From assembly GCF_900115005.1 (NCBI RefSeq), contig NZ_FOUY01000035.1:1-62368 (forward strand): a DNA stretch of 62,368 nt. The letters are read 5' to 3'. Within the stretch, counting starts at the first letter, position 1. Every line of letters begins with the position of its first letter. The notes under the pieces are model-generated. The model saw only the letters and a list, made by a program, of their open reading frames with translations. It searched no databases and was not told the origin of the DNA. The position numbers and the translations under genes were made by a program. Below are positions 8,474 to 17,556 of the stretch, piece by piece. The DNA comes from Pseudonocardia ammonioxydans (GTDB taxonomy: Bacteria; Actinomycetota; Actinomycetes; Mycobacteriales; Pseudonocardiaceae).

Positions 8474-9691
8474 ATGGCCACGACCGTCGTGGTGACCGGT
8501 GCGAGCGCCGGGATCGGCCGGGCCGTCGCACGCTGCTTCGCCGGACGCGGCGCCTGCGTGGCGCTGCTCGCCCGGGGCGAGGCCGGGCTGGCGGGCGCGG
8601 CCCGCGACGTCGAGCGGGCCGGTGGTCGGGCGCTGCCGATACCGGTCGACGTGGCCGACGCCGCCGCGGTCGACGAGGCCGCCTCCGCGGTGGAGCGGGA
8701 CGCGGGCCCGATCGACGTGTGGGTCAACTCGGCGTTCGCCTCGGTGTTCGCCCCGTTCGACGAGATCACCCCCGAGGAGTTCCGCCGGGTCACCGAGGTC
8801 ACCTACCTCGGGTTCGTGCACGGGACCCGGGCCGCCCTGGACCGGATGAAGCCCCGCGACGCCGGGGTGATCGTGCAGGTCGGTTCCGCGCTGGGGCTGC
8901 GTTCGGTGCCGCTGCAGTCCGCCTACTGCGGGGCCAAGCACGCGATCAACGGGTTCACCTCCTCGGTGCAGGTCGAGCTGCGCCACGAGCGCAGCGGGGT
9001 CGCCGTGACCGTGGTGCAGATGCCCGCGGTGAACACCCCGCAGTTCTCCTGGGTGCGCTCCCGGCTGCCCCGGCAGCCGCAGCCGGTACCGCCGATCTAC
9101 CAGCCGGAGGTGGCGGCCCGCGCGGTCCTGTTCGCCGCCGACCACCCCCGTCGCAAGCAGTACCGGGTGGGGACGAGCACCGTCGCGACCGTGCTGGGCG
9201 AGAAGCTCGCCTCCCCGCTGCTGGACCGCTACCTGGCCCGCACCGGCTACGCGGCCCAGCAGACCGACCGGCCGCGCGACCCCGGGCGGCGGGACAACCT
9301 GTGGGCCCCCGTGGACGACGGCCCGGGGACCACCGACGGCAGCGGCAGCGGCGGCGGCAGCAGCGGTGGTGGTGGCGGCCGTAGCAGCGGCGGCCGCGGT
9401 GGCAGCGGCCGCGGTGGTGATGGCAGTGGCGGCAGCGGCGGTGGCGACCACGGCGCCCACGGTGAGTTCGACGCCCGGTCACGCACCCGGGACCCACAGC
9501 TGTGGTGGACCCGGCACCGTGGGATCGTCGCGGCGACCCTGGCGGGCGCCGGAGCGGGCGCGGTGGCACTGACCGCCGGGCTGCGCACGCGCGCACGCCC
9601 GCGCGGCCCCCGGCCCGCCCGGCCGACCCGTTCCGCGCGGCCGGCCGGTCGATCGGCCGGCCCTGCCCGACCGCCCCGGTGCCTGCGGTGA
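8474..9691 (+). CDS. SDR-family oxidoreductase with Gly-rich linker and C-terminal membrane segment
   Basis: A 405-residue classical short-chain dehydrogenase: TGASAGIG cofactor motif at residues 8-15, NSAF, and the catalytic Tyr151-x3-Lys155 (YCGAK) following the Ser of VQVGSALG. After the Rossmann domain (to about residue 285) comes a ~40-residue Gly/Ser/Arg tract, then HGAHGEFDARSRTRDPQLWW, a hydrophobic helix (HRGIVAATLAGAGAGAVALTAG, about 348-370) and an Arg/Pro-rich tail, suggesting membrane attachment. ATG 8474 is chosen for the GAAGGAGG Shine-Dalgarno at 8461-8468. It follows the GH15 gene by 26 bases and is probably co-transcribed. The pairing of this SDR type with GH15 seems recurrent in actinobacteria, from memory. 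Substrate unknown. Confidence 0.88.
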   Translation: MATTVVVTGASAGIGRAVARCFAGRGACVALLARGEAGLAGAARDVERAGGRALPIPVDVADAAAVDEAASAVERDAGPIDVWVNSAFASVFAPFDEITPEEFRRVTEVTYLGFVHGTRAALDRMKPRDAGVIVQVGSALGLRSVPLQSAYCGAKHAINGFTSSVQVELRHERSGVAVTVVQMPAVNTPQFSWVRSRLPRQPQPVPPIYQPEVAARAVLFAADHPRRKQYRVGTSTVATVLGEKLASPLLDRYLARTGYAAQQTDRPRDPGRRDNLWAPVDDGPGTTDGSGSGGGSSGGGGGRSSGGRGGSGRGGDGSGGSGGGDHGAHGEFDARSRTRDPQLWWTRHRGIVAATLAGAGAGAVALTAGLRTRARPRGPRPARPTRSARPAGRSAGPARPPRCLR

Positions 9692-9741
9692 GGCCGGCGA
9701 AACCGGTGGGGCCCGGTGCACCACAACCCGGGCGCGCAGCG

Positions 9742-12729
9742 ATGCCGGAAGGCCGGGTGACCGACCTGGAGCTCGCCGCACCGGGAGTGGCCGGGGACCG
9801 GCTGGTGGCCGACCTGCGCGCCCGCGTCGACGGCGACGTCCGTGTCGACGCGACCGCCCGCGGCGCGTACTCCACCGACGGCTCGAACTACCGGCAGGTA
9901 CCGCTCGCCGTGGTGGTCCCCCGCTCCGTCGACGACGGGGCCGAGGCACTGGCGGTGTGCCGGGAGCACGATGTGCCCGTCCTGTCGCGGGGCGGCGGCA
10001 CCAGCCTCGGCGGGCAGGCCACCAACGCCGCCGTGGTGATCGACTGGACCGCGCACTGCCACCGGCTCGTGTCGGTGGACCCGCAGGCGCGCACCTGCGT
10101 CGTCGAGCCCGGGATCGTGCTCGACGACCTCAACGCGCAGCTGGCCGCGTACGGCCTGCAGTTCGGCCCGCGCCCGGCCACGCACAGCCACTGCACGCTC
10201 GGCGGGATGATCGGCAACAACTCGTGCGGTTCCACCGCGCAGCGCTACGGCAAGACCGTCGACAACGTCCGCCGGCTGGAGATCGCGACCTACGGCGGGC
10301 TGCGGTGCTGGGCCGGCCCGACCTCCGACGACGAGCTGGACCGGATCACCGCGGGCGCGGGCGAGCACGCCCAGCTCCACCGCGGGCTGCGGCACCTGCG
10401 CGATACCTACGCCGAGCGCGTCCGCGACCGGTACCCGGCCATCCCGCGGCGGGTGTCGGGCTACAACCTCGACGCGCTGCTGCCCGAGCAGGGTTTCGAC
10501 CTCGCCCGGCTGCTCGTCGGCTCCGAGGGGACCCTGGCCACCGTCCTGCACGCCGAGCTGGACCTGGTCCCGACCCTGCCCTGCACCAGCATGCTGGTGC
10601 TCGGCTTCGACGACATCATCGCCGCGGCCGACGCGGTGCCCGCGGTGCTCGACGGCTGTCCGGACACCCCGCTGCAGGTCGAGGCGCTCGACCACCGGCT
10701 CGTCGAGATCATGGAGCACCTCGGCAGCCACCTGGACTCGATCCGGTCACTGCCCGAGGGCCGGGCGTGGCTCATGGTCGAGTTCGGCGCCGGCACCGCC
10801 GACGAGTGCGACGCACACGCCCGGGCGCTGCTCGATGCGCTCGGCCGCGGCCCCGACGACGGCGACGTCGCGCTGACCGACGACCCGGCCCGGGAGGCCC
10901 GGATGATGGCCGCCCGGGAGGCCGGTCTCGGGGTGACGGCGCGGGCCCCGCTCATGCACGACACCTGGGAGGGCTGGGAGGACTCCGCGGTGCCCCCGCA
11001 GCGGCTCGGCGACTACCTGCGGGCGCTGCGCGCGCTGTTCGCGGAGTTCGGGCTCGGGCAGCCGTCGCTCTACGGCCACTTCGGGCACGGCTGCGTGCAC
11101 ACCCGCATCCCGTTCCGGCTCGAGAGGGCCGGCGGGGTCGCCGACTTCCGGCGGTTCCTGGAGCGGGCGGCGGACCTGGTGGTGTCGTTCGGCGGCTCGC
11201 TGTCCGGCGAGCACGGCGACGGGCAGGCCCGGGGCGAGCTGCTGGAGCGGATGTTCGGCCCCGGACTGGTGACCGCGTTCGGCGAGCTCAAGGCGCTGTT
11301 CGACCCGGGCAACCGGATGAACCCGGGCAAGGTGGCCGCCCCGTACCGGGTCGACGAGAACCTGCGGCTCGGTGCGGGCTGGCGGCCCACGCCGTACGCC
11401 ACCGGATTCGGCTACCCCGACGACGGCGGCAGCTTCACCTCCGCGGTGCTGCGCTGCGTCGGGGTCGGCGCCTGCCGGCGCAGCAGCCCCCAGGGTGGCG
11501 TGATGTGCCCGTCGTACCAGGTCACCCGGGCCGAGGAGCACTCGACCCGCGGCCGGGCGCGGCTGCTGTTCGAGATGCTGCAGGGGCACGCCGACTCCAC
11601 GGTCACCGACGGTTTCCGCTCCGGCGCCGTCCACGACGCCCTGGACCTGTGCCTGGCCTGCAAGGGCTGCAAGTCGGACTGCCCGGTCGGTGTCGACATG
11701 GCCACCTACAAGGCCGAGTTCCTCTCCCAGCACTACCGGCACCGGGTCCGCCCGGCCGCCCACTACTCGATGGGCTGGCTCCCGGTGTGGGCGCGCCTGG
11801 CCCGGCTCGCACCGCGCGTGGCCGACGCCGCGCTGCACGCACCGGTCCTCGCCGGGATCGGCAAGCGGCTCGCCGGGATCGCCCCGGAACGTGTAGCCCC
11901 CCACTTCGCCGGGCAGACGCTGCAGGAGTGGTGGGCCACCCGGGACCGGCCCGCCGCCGACCCGGACGATCCCCGAACGGTGGTGCTGTGGCCGGACACC
12001 TTCACCAACCACGTCGACCCGCACGTCGGCCGGGCCGCGGTCGAGGTGCTCGAGGCGGCCGGGTTCACCGTCCACGTCCCGGCCGGGCCGCTGTGCTGTG
12101 GCCTGACCTGGATCTCCACCGGGCAGCTGGGTGTCGCGAAGCGGGTGCTGCGGCGCACGGTGGCCGCGCTGCGCCCGTGGATCGAGGCCGGGACGCTCGT
12201 CGTCGGCCTGGAACCGTCGTGCACGGCGGTGTTCCGCTCGGACGCCCCGGAGCTGCTGCCCGGCGACACCGACGTGGCGCGCCTCGCCGGGCGGTTCGCC
12301 ACCCTGGCCGAGGCACTGGTCGCCCACGCCCCGCACGACTGGACGCCGCCCCGGCTCGACCGGTCCGCGATCGTCCAGACCCACTGCCACCAGCACGCGG
12401 TCACCGGCTCGGAGCCGGACACCGAGCTGATGCGCCGGGCCGGGATCGACGCGGAGCGGCTGGACTCCGGCTGCTGCGGGCTGGCCGGGAACTTCGGCTT
12501 CGAGGCCGGCCACTACGCGGTGTCGATGGCCTGTGCGGAGCAGGCCCTGCTGCCCGCGGTGCGCGACGCCGACCCGGAGACCCTCGTGCTGGCCGACGGC
12601 TTCAGCTGCCGCACCCAGATCGCGCACGGCGTGCCCGGCCGGCGGGCGATCCATCTCGCCGAGGCCCTCCGGGCACCCGGCCGGGCTGACCTTTCGAGCA
12701 CCGCCACCACGGACCCGACGAAGGAGTAG
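9742..12729 (+). CDS. FAD-linked/Fe-S fused D-2-hydroxyacid dehydrogenase (GlcD-GlcF-like, YdiJ-like)
   Basis: A 995-residue fusion of a GlcD-type flavoprotein and a GlcF-type iron-sulfur subunit. The FAD-binding type 4 domain has RGGGTSLGGQ near residue 83 and GGMIGNNSCGS near 155; the FAD-oxidase C-terminal domain ends GGSLSGEHGDG. Two cysteine clusters follow: CVGVGACRRSSPQGGVMCPS near 572 and CLACKGCKSDCP near 636. Then come two heterodisulfide-reductase-type CCG modules (LCCGLTW and GCCGLAGNFG). Relatives oxidise D-2-hydroxyglutarate, D-lactate or glycolate, passing electrons to quinone or other carriers. ATG 9742 is used; GTG 9757 is possible. The stop is two bases before the next ATG, with that gene's Shine-Dalgarno (AAGGAG) overlapping this gene's last codons, so the two are coupled. 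Confidence 0.9.
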   Translation: MPEGRVTDLELAAPGVAGDRLVADLRARVDGDVRVDATARGAYSTDGSNYRQVPLAVVVPRSVDDGAEALAVCREHDVPVLSRGGGTSLGGQATNAAVVIDWTAHCHRLVSVDPQARTCVVEPGIVLDDLNAQLAAYGLQFGPRPATHSHCTLGGMIGNNSCGSTAQRYGKTVDNVRRLEIATYGGLRCWAGPTSDDELDRITAGAGEHAQLHRGLRHLRDTYAERVRDRYPAIPRRVSGYNLDALLPEQGFDLARLLVGSEGTLATVLHAELDLVPTLPCTSMLVLGFDDIIAAADAVPAVLDGCPDTPLQVEALDHRLVEIMEHLGSHLDSIRSLPEGRAWLMVEFGAGTADECDAHARALLDALGRGPDDGDVALTDDPAREARMMAAREAGLGVTARAPLMHDTWEGWEDSAVPPQRLGDYLRALRALFAEFGLGQPSLYGHFGHGCVHTRIPFRLERAGGVADFRRFLERAADLVVSFGGSLSGEHGDGQARGELLERMFGPGLVTAFGELKALFDPGNRMNPGKVAAPYRVDENLRLGAGWRPTPYATGFGYPDDGGSFTSAVLRCVGVGACRRSSPQGGVMCPSYQVTRAEEHSTRGRARLLFEMLQGHADSTVTDGFRSGAVHDALDLCLACKGCKSDCPVGVDMATYKAEFLSQHYRHRVRPAAHYSMGWLPVWARLARLAPRVADAALHAPVLAGIGKRLAGIAPERVAPHFAGQTLQEWWATRDRPAADPDDPRTVVLWPDTFTNHVDPHVGRAAVEVLEAAGFTVHVPAGPLCCGLTWISTGQLGVAKRVLRRTVAALRPWIEAGTLVVGLEPSCTAVFRSDAPELLPGDTDVARLAGRFATLAEALVAHAPHDWTPPRLDRSAIVQTHCHQHAVTGSEPDTELMRRAGIDAERLDSGCCGLAGNFGFEAGHYAVSMACAEQALLPAVRDADPETLVLADGFSCRTQIAHGVPGRRAIHLAEALRAPGRADLSSTATTDPTKE

Positions 12730-12731
12730 GC

Positions 12732-14519
12732 ATGGCACCGAACGTTGCGGATCACCTGCTGCGGCGACTGCGCGAGTGGGACGTCGACCACGTGTTCAGC
12801 TACGCGGGCGACGGCATCAACGGCCTGGTCGCCGCGTGGGGCCGGGCCGGTGACGACGCACCGCGGTTCGTGCAGTCACGGCACGAGGAGCTGGCCGCGT
12901 TCGAGGCGGTCGGCTACGCCAAGCTCTCCGGGAAGGTGGGGGTGTGCGCGGCCACCTCCGGCCCCGGCGCCGTCCACCTGCTGAACGGCCTCTACGACGC
13001 CAAGCTCGACCACGTGCCCGTGGTCGCGATCGTCGGCCAGACCAGCCGGACGGCGATCGGCGGCTCCATGCAGCAGGAGATCGACCTGCACGCGCTCTAC
13101 AAGGACGTCGCGGCCGACTACGTGCAGACGGCGATGGTCCCCGAGCAGCTGCCGAACCTGATCGACCGGGCGATGCGGGTCGCGATGTCGCGGCGCACGG
13201 TCACCGCGGTCATCATCCCGTCGGACCTGCAGGAGGCGGAGTACTCGCCGCCCACGCACGCGTTCAAGATGATCCCGTCCAGCCTGGGCCTCTCCCCCGG
13301 GCGGCCGGTCCCGGAACAGACCGACCTGCGCCGGGCCGCGGACGTCCTCAACGCCGGCAGCAGGGTCGCCATCATGATCGGCCAGGGCGCCCGGGGTGCC
13401 GTCGACGAGGTCACCGAGGTCGCCGACCTGCTCGGCGCCGGGGTCAGCAAGGCGCTGCTGGGCAAGGACGTGCTGCCCGACGACCTGCCGTACGTCACCG
13501 GCTCCAACGGGCTGCTGGGCACCCGGCCGTCCTACGAGCTGATGCGCGACTGCGACACCCTGCTCATGATCGGCTCCAGCTTCCCGTACAGCCAGTTCCT
13601 GCCGGAGTACGACCAGGCCCGGGCGGTCCAGATCGACATCGACCCGACCATGATCGGGCTGCGGTACCCGTTCGAGGTGAACCTGCACGGCGACGCCGGC
13701 GCCACCCTGCGCGCGCTGCTGCCGATGCTGGACCGCAAGACCGACCGGTCGTGGCGGGAGACCGTCGAGTCGAACGTGTCGCGCTGGTGGGACGTCCTCG
13801 AGCGCCGCGCCGGGGTCACCGCCGACCCGATCAACCCGGAGCGGGTGTTCCACGAGCTGTCCCCGCTGCTCCCGGACGACGCCGTGCTCACCTCGGACTC
13901 CGGGTCGGCCGCCAACTGGTACGCCCGGCACCTGCGGATCCGGCGCGGGATGCGGGCGACGCTGTCCGGGACGCTGGCGACCATGGGCCCGGGGCTGCCG
14001 TACGCGACCGGCGCCAAGTTCGCGCACCCGGACCGGCCGGTGTTCGCCCTGGTCGGCGACGGGGCGATGCAGATGAACGGGATCAACGAGCTGATCACGA
14101 TCGCGCAGCACCACCGGGAGTGGTCCGATCCGCGGGTGATCGTCGGTGTGCTCAACAACCGCGACCTCAACCAGGTGACCTGGGAGCTGCGGGCGATGGC
14201 GGGCTCGCCGGACGTGCCGTTCGCCCAGCACATCCCCGACTTCCCCTACGCCGGGTTCGCGGAGAGCCTCGGCCTGACCGGGATCCGGGTGACCGAGCCG
14301 GACCGGATCGAGGACGCCTGGCAGCGGGCGATCGCCGCCGACCGCCCGTGCGTGGTCGAGTTCGTCACCGACGCCGCGGTGCCGCCGATCCCGCCGCACG
14401 CCGACCTGGACCAGCTGGAGAGCACCGCGGCGGCGCTGCTGCGCGGCGACCCGGAGGCGTGGGACGTGGTCAAGACCGGCGTGAAGGCCAAGGTGCAGGA
14501 CTTCCTGCCGGGCCGGTGA
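12732..14519 (+). CDS. Thiamine-diphosphate-requiring enzyme (pyruvate oxidase/acetolactate synthase-like)
   Basis: A 595-residue ThDP enzyme with the standard three-domain order. The N-terminal PYR domain holds the activating Glu in SRHEELAAFEAVGYA near residue 50; a central Rossmann-like domain follows; the C-terminal PP domain holds the Mg/ThDP motif GDGAMQMNGINELI (near 441) ending ...VLNN. The spacing between GDG and NN is about 30 residues, slightly longer than in POX/ALS enzymes. It resembles the broad group annotated 'thiamine pyrophosphate-requiring protein', related to PoxB. Likely reaction: decarboxylation of a 2-oxo acid, with substrate and acceptor unproven. It starts two bases after the hydroxyacid dehydrogenase gene and its stop overlaps the next GTG start (GTGA), indicating one operon. 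Confidence 0.88.
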   Translation: MAPNVADHLLRRLREWDVDHVFSYAGDGINGLVAAWGRAGDDAPRFVQSRHEELAAFEAVGYAKLSGKVGVCAATSGPGAVHLLNGLYDAKLDHVPVVAIVGQTSRTAIGGSMQQEIDLHALYKDVAADYVQTAMVPEQLPNLIDRAMRVAMSRRTVTAVIIPSDLQEAEYSPPTHAFKMIPSSLGLSPGRPVPEQTDLRRAADVLNAGSRVAIMIGQGARGAVDEVTEVADLLGAGVSKALLGKDVLPDDLPYVTGSNGLLGTRPSYELMRDCDTLLMIGSSFPYSQFLPEYDQARAVQIDIDPTMIGLRYPFEVNLHGDAGATLRALLPMLDRKTDRSWRETVESNVSRWWDVLERRAGVTADPINPERVFHELSPLLPDDAVLTSDSGSAANWYARHLRIRRGMRATLSGTLATMGPGLPYATGAKFAHPDRPVFALVGDGAMQMNGINELITIAQHHREWSDPRVIVGVLNNRDLNQVTWELRAMAGSPDVPFAQHIPDFPYAGFAESLGLTGIRVTEPDRIEDAWQRAIAADRPCVVEFVTDAAVPPIPPHADLDQLESTAAALLRGDPEAWDVVKTGVKAKVQDFLPGR

Positions 14520-15634
14520 GCCGCCCCGCGACCGGCTCCGGCTCCGTCCCGGTCGAACGGGTGGAGGCCGCGGCCTACACGGTCCCGACCGACGAGCCGG
14601 AGAGCGACGGCACGCTGACCTGGGAGGCGACCACGCTGGTCGTGGTGCGGGTGCACGCCGGCGGGCGGAGCGGGCTCGGCTACACCTACGCCGGCCCACC
14701 CGCCGCCGCGGTGGTGCGCGACCACCTCGCCGGGGTCGTCACCGGTGCCGACGCCCGCACCCCGCCCGCGTCGTGGGACGCGCTGCAGCGCGCGGTGCGC
14801 AACCTCGGCAAGCCGGGGCTGGTGGCGGAGGCGATCTCGGCGCTCGACATCGCGCTGTGGGACCTGCACGCCCGCCTCGCCGGGCTCCCGCTCGTGCTCG
14901 CCCTCGGCGCCGTCCGGGCGGAGACCCCGATCTACGGCAGCGGCGGCTTCACCTCGTACTCCGGGGCCGAGCTGGCCCGGCGGCTGGCCGGGTGGGTCGA
15001 GGACGGCATCGGGCGGGTGAAGATGAAGGTCGGGCGCGATCCGGCGGCGGACCCGCAGCGGGTGCGGGCGGCCCGCGCGGCCGTCGGCGAGGACACCGGG
15101 CTCTACGTCGACGCCAACGGCGCCTACACCCGCAAGCAGGCCCTGGACCGGGCGGAGCGGTTCGCCGAGCACGGGGTGAGCTGGCTGGAGGAGCCGGTCA
15201 GCTCCGACGACCCGGCGGGCCTGCGGCTGCTGCGCGACCGGGGCCCGGCCGGAATGGACGTCGCGGCCGGCGAGTACGGCTACCACCTGCCGGACTTCCG
15301 CACGCTGCTCGACGCCGGTGCGGTGGACTGCCTGCAGGCCGACGTCACCCGGGCGCTGGGCATCTCCGGCGTGCTGCGCGTGGCCGCACTGTGCGACGCA
15401 CACCAGATCGACCTGTCGCTGCACTGCGCACCGCAGGTCAGCGCGCACGTCGGCACGGCCGTGTGGCACCTGCGGCACCTGGAGTACTTCCACGACCACG
15501 TCCGGGTCGAGCGCCTCGCGTTCGACGGCGTGCTGGCTCCCCGGCCGGGCGGGACGCTGCGCCCGGACCGCGACCGGCCGGGCCTGGGGCTCGAGCTCCG
15601 CGACGCCGACCTGGAGCGCTTCCGGGTCACCTAG
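14516..15634 (+). CDS. Mandelate racemase/muconate lactonizing enzyme-like enolase-superfamily protein
   Basis: A 372-residue enolase-superfamily enzyme. Visible catalytic elements are a K-x-K pair (VKMKVGRD, near residue 169), metal ligands in YVDANGAY (near 199), WLEEPV (near 225) and AGEYGYH (near 251), and an Asp/His dyad from QADVTR and LSLHCAPQ (near 302). The K-x-K plus His/Asp arrangement points to the mandelate racemase subgroup, which includes sugar-acid dehydratases and racemases; the substrate cannot be read from sequence. The GTG start at 14516 shares GTGA with the upstream stop, so translation is coupled to the ThDP enzyme. It ends the plus-strand run and converges on the DUF1707 gene. 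Confidence 0.88.
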   Translation: MSRPATGSGSVPVERVEAAAYTVPTDEPESDGTLTWEATTLVVVRVHAGGRSGLGYTYAGPPAAAVVRDHLAGVVTGADARTPPASWDALQRAVRNLGKPGLVAEAISALDIALWDLHARLAGLPLVLALGAVRAETPIYGSGGFTSYSGAELARRLAGWVEDGIGRVKMKVGRDPAADPQRVRAARAAVGEDTGLYVDANGAYTRKQALDRAERFAEHGVSWLEEPVSSDDPAGLRLLRDRGPAGMDVAAGEYGYHLPDFRTLLDAGAVDCLQADVTRALGISGVLRVAALCDAHQIDLSLHCAPQVSAHVGTAVWHLRHLEYFHDHVRVERLAFDGVLAPRPGGTLRPDRDRPGLGLELRDADLERFRVT

Positions 15635-15656
15635 GGGTGCATCGCCCGCGCGAGCG

Positions 15657-16274
15657 TTATCCGAGGACGGCCTTCCACCAGCCCTTGCGGGAGCCGCGGA
15701 TGGTCAGCGACCCCATCCCGACCTTGCCGTGCACCACGAGATGCGGTCCGGAGCTCCCCGGGCTCGCGGGGACCTTCGTCTTGACCTCGCCCCAGGAGCC
15801 GCTCACCCCGTCGACGTCGGCGGTGCCGCCCTCGGGGAGCACCAGCACGATCTCGCCCATCCCGGTGGAGACCTCGACGTCGATCCGCGACGGCAGGGTG
15901 CGCACCTCGGAGAGGTCGAGGTGGATGGTGCCCATGCTCGTCGTGAGGCGCAGGGCCGCGGGCACCGGCCAGTCCCCGGTGCGCTTCACGGTGCCGGCGC
16001 CGGTCCGCAGGTGCACCCGCTCGGCGGGGTCGACCGGCCGGGCGGGCGCCGGTCCGGCAGCGGCCGCGACCGCGGGCGGGAGACCGCCGGGCAGGTCCGA
16101 CAGCGGCGGCCGCAGCTCCGAGGCCGTCCGCGCGGCGTAGACGACGCCGAGCCGCTCCTCGAGCTCGGCGAGCGTGATCCGGCCCTCGCCGAGTGCGTCG
16201 TGCAACCGCTTCGCGGCGGCCTCGCGGTCGGCGTCCGAGATGCGCAGGGAGTCCGGATCCGTCACGCCACCCAC
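15657..16274 (-). CDS. DUF1707 and LiaF-like domain protein
   Basis: A 205-residue protein. The N-terminal ~50 residues are a DUF1707/SHOCT-like module (LRISDADREAAAKRLHDALGEGRITLAELEERLG...YAARTASEL), and the C-terminal ~110 residues form a beta-rich domain resembling the cell-wall-active-antibiotic-response (LiaF/DUF2154-type) fold. An Ala/Pro linker joins them. Such proteins are very common in actinobacteria, often near envelope-stress genes; no defined activity. GTG 16265 (VTDPDSLRIS) is an equally good start. No membrane segment is seen. Confidence 0.8.
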   Translation of the reverse strand: MGGVTDPDSLRISDADREAAAKRLHDALGEGRITLAELEERLGVVYAARTASELRPPLSDLPGGLPPAVAAAAGPAPARPVDPAERVHLRTGAGTVKRTGDWPVPAALRLTTSMGTIHLDLSEVRTLPSRIDVEVSTGMGEIVLVLPEGGTADVDGVSGSWGEVKTKVPASPGSSGPHLVVHGKVGMGSLTIRGSRKGWWKAVLG

Positions 16275-16290
16275 ACTAGTACGGCCGCCC

Positions 16291-16971
16291 TCAGGGCAGC
16301 TTCCAGTCGACGGGGTCGCCGCCGATCTCCTCCAGCAGGTCGTTGGCGCGGCTGAACGGCCGAGACCCGAAGAACCCGCGGTCGGCCGACATCGGCGACG
16401 GGTGCGCGGACTCGACCGTCGGCACGTCGGCGAGCAACGGCGCCAGGTTGCGCGCGTCGCGGCCCCACAGGATCGCCACCATCGGGTCGGCGTCGCGGTC
16501 CACCAGCGCCCGGATGGCCTGCTCGGTGACCTCCTCCCAGCCCTTGTCGCGGTGCGAGCCGGGCTCCCCCGGGGCCACGGTGAGGCACCGGTTGAGCAGC
16601 AGCACGCCCTGCTCGGTCCACGGCGTGAGGTCCCCCGACGACGGCGCCGGGTGCCCGAGGTCCGCGCTGTACTCGCGGAAGATGTTCTGCAGCGAGCGGG
16701 GCAGTGGCCGGGTCTCCGGCGCCACCGAGAACGACAGCCCGACCGCGTGGCCGGGCGTCGGGTACGGGTCCTGCCCGACGATCAGCACCCGGACGTCCTC
16801 GAACGGCTGCTGGAAGGCCCGCAGCACGTTCGCACCGGCCGGCAGGTAGCGGCGCCCCGCGGTGAGCTCGGTCCGCAGGAACTCGCCCATCCGGGTCACG
16901 GTGTCGGCGACCGGGGCGAGCGCCTCCGCCCAGCCGGCCTCGACGACCTCGTGCAGCGGCTTGGGGCTCAT
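16291..16971 (-). CDS. ung: Uracil-DNA glycosylase, family 1
   Basis: A 226-residue base-excision repair enzyme removing uracil from DNA. The water-activating motif GQDPYPTPGHAVGLSFSV (catalytic Asp near residue 65), the uracil-binding LLLNRCLTV segment and the HPSPMSADRGFFGSRPFS minor-groove loop (near 189) are all present. The length is normal. Its ATG overlaps the stop of the upstream gamma-carbonic anhydrase gene by four bases (ATGA). In many actinobacteria ung lies beside rpmB and thiL; here it is ~11 kb from rpmB. Confidence 0.96.
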   Translation of the reverse strand: MSPKPLHEVVEAGWAEALAPVADTVTRMGEFLRTELTAGRRYLPAGANVLRAFQQPFEDVRVLIVGQDPYPTPGHAVGLSFSVAPETRPLPRSLQNIFREYSADLGHPAPSSGDLTPWTEQGVLLLNRCLTVAPGEPGSHRDKGWEEVTEQAIRALVDRDADPMVAILWGRDARNLAPLLADVPTVESAHPSPMSADRGFFGSRPFSRANDLLEEIGGDPVDWKLP

Positions 16972-17495
16972 CGGCGGTCCAGTTCCCGCAGCTGCTCGCG
17001 GAACCGGCGCCCGCGGTCGACATAGGACTCGACCGGGGCCCGCCAGTTCTCCGCGGGCACCTCGTAGCCGTCCCGGACGCGGGCGGGGATGCCCAGCGCC
17101 ATCCGGTAGGCGGGGATCTCGGCGCGCGGCGAGACGACGGCACCGGCGGCGACGACGGCGCCCTCGCCGATCCGGGACCCGTTGAGCACGACCGAGCCCG
17201 ACGAGATCAGCGCCCGGTTCCCGATCGTGGACGCCTCGATGTGCACGTTGTGCCCGACGGTCACCTCGTCGCCGATGATCGTCGGCTCGCGCAGCGTGGT
17301 GTGGATGATCGACCCGTCCTGGATGCTGGTGCGGGCCCCGACCTCGATCCGGCCGTCGTCACCGCGCAGCACCGCGGTCGGCCAGACGGTCGACTCCGCC
17401 CCCAGCGTCACGTTGCCGATCACCACGGCGTCCGGGTGGACGTAGGCGGTCGGATGGATCTCCGGTTCGGCGTCACCGAGCGCGTACACAGGCAC
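16968..17495 (-). CDS. Gamma-carbonic anhydrase family protein
   Basis: A 175-residue left-handed beta-helix (hexapeptide repeat) protein. The hexad pattern runs from IHPTAYVHPDAVVIGNVTLG to ALISSGSVVLNGSRIGEGA. Candidate zinc ligands are in GSIIHTT and VGHNVHIE, matching the three-His arrangement of gamma-carbonic anhydrases. Many members of this YrdA/PaaY/CaiE-like group have weak or no measured anhydrase activity, so the reaction is inferred. GTG start at 17495. It is co-transcribed with ung and follows the Mrp antiporter operon in the same direction. Confidence 0.87.
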   Translation of the reverse strand: MPVYALGDAEPEIHPTAYVHPDAVVIGNVTLGAESTVWPTAVLRGDDGRIEVGARTSIQDGSIIHTTLREPTIIGDEVTVGHNVHIEASTIGNRALISSGSVVLNGSRIGEGAVVAAGAVVSPRAEIPAYRMALGIPARVRDGYEVPAENWRAPVESYVDRGRRFREQLRELDRR

Positions 17496-17513
17496 ACCCG
17501 GAGGGTACGAGCG

Positions 17514-17529
17514 GTGCCCGCGCGGGCAC
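17514..17529. promoter_or_regulatory. 16-bp perfect palindrome between mnhG and the carbonic anhydrase gene
   Basis: GTGCCCGCGCGGGCAC is fully self-complementary with no loop. It begins 19 bases upstream of the carbonic anhydrase GTG. It could be an operator for that gene or part of a terminator for the mnh operon; the lack of a loop and U tract favours protein binding. Confidence 0.35.
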
Positions 17530-17556
17530 GCCGGGGGCCCCGGGTCGGCTGCCCGG

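Noticed and set aside
6530..9691. A single 1053-residue GH15-SDR fusion protein
   Set aside because: The junction residues are out-of-frame sequence; the GH15 C-terminus is found one frame over and the SDR has its own Shine-Dalgarno and ATG at 8474.
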